Source: CBDDEH01 sp965226865 | GTDB taxonomy: Bacteria > Chloroflexota > Dehalococcoidia > Lucifugimonadales > JAGWBF01 | Assembly: GCA_965226865.1 (NCBI GenBank) | Contig: CBDDEH010000004.1 | Location: forward strand, 1,674,001 to 1,738,000 | Direction: 5' to 3' | DNA: 64,000 nucleotides | Part shown: piece by piece, positions 61,130-64,000 of the stretch | Numbering within the stretch: position 1 is the first letter of the stretch | Layout of the letters: every line of letters begins with the position of its first letter | Position numbers and translations under genes: made by a program | Notes under the pieces: model-generated | Told to the model about the DNA's origin: nothing | What the model saw: the letters and a program-made list of their open reading frames with translations, nothing else | Databases searched by the model: none

Positions 61130-64000
61130 TCAAACTGTCGCCCAGCCTTCAAACACGACCTCAGCCTGCTCAAGGACAGTGACTGTCGCCTTCTCCTGCT
61201 TGTCGGGCGGGTAGCCGTGCTTGCGCAGGATGCGCTTGACCATTGCCCGGAGCTTGGCGCGGACGTTCTCCCGAAGCGTCCAGTCGATAGTGACGTTGTT
61301 CCGCACGGTGTCGACCAGTTCACGGGCGATGTCACGGAGTGTATCGTCGCCGAGCACCTGCACCGCGCTGTCGTTGGTTTCTAGCGCGTCGTAGAAGGCC
61401 AATTCATCATCGCTCAGACCCAGTCGCTCGCCGCGGGCGTTGGCCTCCCGCATCTCCTTCGCAAGCTGGATCAACTCCTCAATGACCTGCGCCGCCTCAA
61501 TAGCCCGGTTCTGGTAGCGGCGTAGGGTCTGCTCCAGCATCTCGGCGAAGGAGCGAGCCTGCACCACGTTCTTGCGGCGTCGGACATGCAACTCACCCTT
61601 GAGCAGCTTCTGTAGAAGTTCGACGGCGAGGTTGCGTTGAGGCATTCCCTGCACCTCGGCCAGAAACTCGTCGGAGAGCACCGAGATGTCCGGCTTGTCC
61701 AGTCCCGCGGCGGCGAAGATGTCCAGCACACCCTCGGATGCCACCGCCCGGGAGATGATCTGCCGCACGGCCAAGTCCAGATCCTCCTCGGGGCGGGCCT
61801 CGCCCGTTGCCCGCTTAGACAGCGCCGCCCTCACCGCCTGGAAGAATCCCACGTCGTCCCGAATGCGAAACGTCTCCGGGTGCGGCACGGCTAGGGCAAA
61901 GGCTTGCGACAGATCGCGGACGGCGTTCAGGCAGCGTTCCTTGCCGTCCTCTTGGGCTAGGACGTGCTCTTGAGCGGGCGGAAGCAGCCCCAACCGTTTC
62001 TGCGCATTGCCTCCCGTCCACATAGACCAGTCGAAGCCGTGAAAGAGCGCGCAACAGACCTCGTACTTCTCCAGCATCACCGCCACCGCTTCGCCCTGGT
62101 CCAGCGCCGTTCGCCCCGTGCCCCCGCTCTCGGTGTAGGTTGCCAAGGCTGTCTTGAGGTCCTGAGCCAGACCCAGGTAGTCCACCACCAGACCGCCGGG
62201 CTTGTCCTTGAACACCCGGTTCACCCGGGCGATGGCTTGCATCAGCCCGTGGCCACGCATCGGCTTGTCCACGTACATCGTGTGCAGGCTGGGCGCGTCG
62301 AACCCCGTGAGCCACACGTCCCGCACCAGCACAATCTGGAGTGGGTCGGCGGGATCCGCGGAAGCGGTTCGCCAACGCCTCCCGACGAGCCTTGTTGCGG
62401 ATGTGCGGCTGCCAATCCAGGGGGTCCGAAGCAGAGCCGGTCATCACGACCTTGACGCTTCCCTTGTCGTCATCGTCGTTGTGCCAACCGGGGCGCAGGC
62501 GCGCCAACTCCCGGTAGAGGTCAATGCAGATGCGCCGGCTCATGCAGACGACCATCGCTTTGCCGTCCAGTGCCTCCAGCCTCTGCTCGAAGTGGGCCAC
62601 GATGTCCTCGGCGATCTGCCCTACCCGCTTCTCCGCGCCGACTACCGCCTCCGGCTGTGCCCATTTGGTCTTGAGCCTCTCCCTGCGCTCGACCTCTTCG
62701 CCCTCGGTGGCCTCCTCGAACTCCGGGTCTATGGACGGCCTCTCGCGCTCATCCAGAGACAGCTTGGCGAGACGGCTCTCGTAGTAGATGGGCACTGTGG
62801 CCCCGTCCTCAACGGAACGCTGGATGTCGTAGATGCTGATGTAGTTTCCGAACACGGCGCGCGTGTTGGCGTCCTGTAGCTCGATGGGCGTCCCCGTGAA
62901 GCCAACGAAGGAGGCGTTGGGCAGGGCGTCCCGCATGTGACGGGCGTAGCCGTCGATGAAGTCGTACTGGCTGCGGTGGGCCTCATCGGCGATGACCACT
63001 ATGTTCTGCCTCCCCGATAGCGTAGGGTGTGTATCGCCCTTCTCCTCCGGGAAGAACTTCTGGATGGTTGTGAAGACCACTCCCCCGGCGTTCACCGACA
63101 GCTTGTTGCGCAGGTCGGCGCGACTCTCCGCCTGGGTTGGAGGCTGGCGCAGCAGGTCCTGGCAGCGGGAGAAGGTGCCAAAGAGCTGGTCGTCCAGGTC
63201 GTTGCGGTCCGTCAGGACCACGACAGTCGGGTTCTCCATGGCCTGCTCTCGGACGATGGCGCCGGCGTAGAAGGCCATGGTCAGGCTCTTGCCTGATCCT
63301 TGGGTATGCCAGACCACGCCGATGCGCCGGTCGCCAAGCTCTCCACCGGGTTTGCGGCCTGCCTCGTACCGTCCGCCCTCCTCGGCGACCTGTGCCTCGT
63401 CGCGTTGCAGCTTCGCAGCCCGCAGGGTCTCATTCACCGCGACCTTGACGGCGTGGAACTGGTGATAGCCTGCCATCTTCTTGACCAGAGCGCCGCTGCC
63501 GTCGTCGTCAAACACGATGAAGTCGCGGACGAGGGCGAGGAAGCGGCCCGGCTCAAAGACGCCTTCAGCATCACCTGTAGCTCGGTCATGTGGGGGCCAG
63601 CCAGCGTCTCCCCAGTGACGGTGCGCCAGGGCTTGAACCACTCCCGACCGGAGGTCAGCGTGCCGATGCGGGCATCGGTCCCGTCGGAGACCATGAGCGC
63701 CTCGTTCATGGAGAACAGGGTTGGCAGTTCCGCCTTGTAGGTCTGGAACTGCTGCCAGGCCGTCCAGATGGTGGCGTCCTCGTCCGCAGGGTTCTTCAGC
63801 TCGATGACGCCTAATGGCAGCCCGTTGACGAACAGCGCGATGTCCGGCCTACGGGTGTTCCTGTTCTCGGTGACGGTGAACTGGTTGACGGCCAGCCAGT
63901 CATTGTTGGCGGGGTTGTCGAAATCGATGACCTGCGCCTGCGCTCCGCGAATGGCTCCACCGTCAGCCCGGTACTCTACCGCCACCCCCTCGACGAGCAT
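61130..64000 (-). pseudogene. hsdR: Type I restriction enzyme R subunit, two frameshifts, cut by window end
   Basis: The N-terminal nuclease part begins beyond the window. Visible are FDNPANNDWLAVNQFTVTEN and RRPDIALFVNGLPLGVIELK, with the PD...ExK nuclease signature. A shift near 63560 leads to FEPGRFLALVRDFIVFDDDG, the Walker A HTQGSGKSLTMAFYAG, ADEAHRSQYDF and VGFTGTPIELQDAN. A second shift near 62345 leads to DVWLTGFDAPSLHTMYVDKP, GLMQAIARVNRVFKDKPGGL and a helical C-terminus ending at 61130. HsdR cuts DNA distant from unmodified sites and needs HsdM and HsdS, which would lie outside the window. Frameshifts in restriction genes can be real inactivation or sequence errors. Confidence 0.85.

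Overview
The window looks like a chromosomal segment of a Chloroflexota bacterium, most likely of the Dehalococcoidia/SAR202 type. This is inferred from gene content only. The supporting signs are flavin-dependent luciferase-like oxidoreductases, CaiB-type CoA transferases, acyl-CoA dehydrogenases and amidohydrolases in paralogous pairs. Lipoproteins carry Thr/Pro/Ala linkers (TPAPTPTP), there is an archaellin-like class III signal peptide protein, and a large Gram-positive-type SRP RNA. Housekeeping genes have good Shine-Dalgarno sites and sigma70-like promoters.

Layout. 0-3.1 kb: the end of an Lhr-type helicase, two DUF488 genes, a broken dual-OB-like gene, and a DinB-like gene broken by an insertion sequence and scrambled by a tandem duplication. 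3.2-4.5 kb: galU between two direct copies of a C-rich repeat. 4.6-8.5 kb: two tandem, frameshifted secreted multidomain proteins. 8.5-16.8 kb: core genes (SRP RNA, rsmA-ispE-lgt, tRNA-Pro, mogA, trmD, rplS, priA). 16.8-23.2 kb: an MBL hydrolase, a DUF309 protein, gpmA, a secreted-protein remnant, the archaellin-like gene, a LuxR-type response regulator and two Asp23/Gls24 genes. 23.2-40.7 kb: a cysteine synthase-like gene, then a catabolic/accessory block. That block holds two tandem amidohydrolase pseudogenes, two LLM flavin oxidoreductases, a peptide-type ABC binding lipoprotein, two acyl-CoA dehydrogenases, an enoyl-CoA hydratase relative, a D-aminoacylase-type amidohydrolase, two CoA transferases and two NHL propellers. 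40.7-43 kb: two thioredoxin-fold lipoproteins. 43.1-57.7 kb: core genes (ogt, polA-SDR-dnaE, an MmgE/PrpD gene, coaD-rsmD, greA, lysS, serS, tRNA-Ala). 57.7-64 kb: a defence-like island beyond tRNA-Ala, with an Apea-like HEPN gene split cleanly by an IS1380-type element (TAA target duplication) next to a frameshifted type I restriction subunit hsdR.

How the genes may work together. The 26-39 kb genes read as an uptake and degradation route: a solute-binding lipoprotein, flavin oxidoreductases, amide/ester hydrolases, CoA activation by CaiB enzymes and acyl-CoA oxidation. The substrate cannot be read from sequence. Two features recur. Many frameshifts fall in tandem paralog pairs, while long single-copy genes such as dnaE, polA and priA are intact. 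Long perfect hairpins are frequent between genes, and two palindromes sit exactly at frameshifts. Read-level checking is needed to separate real gene decay from assembly error.
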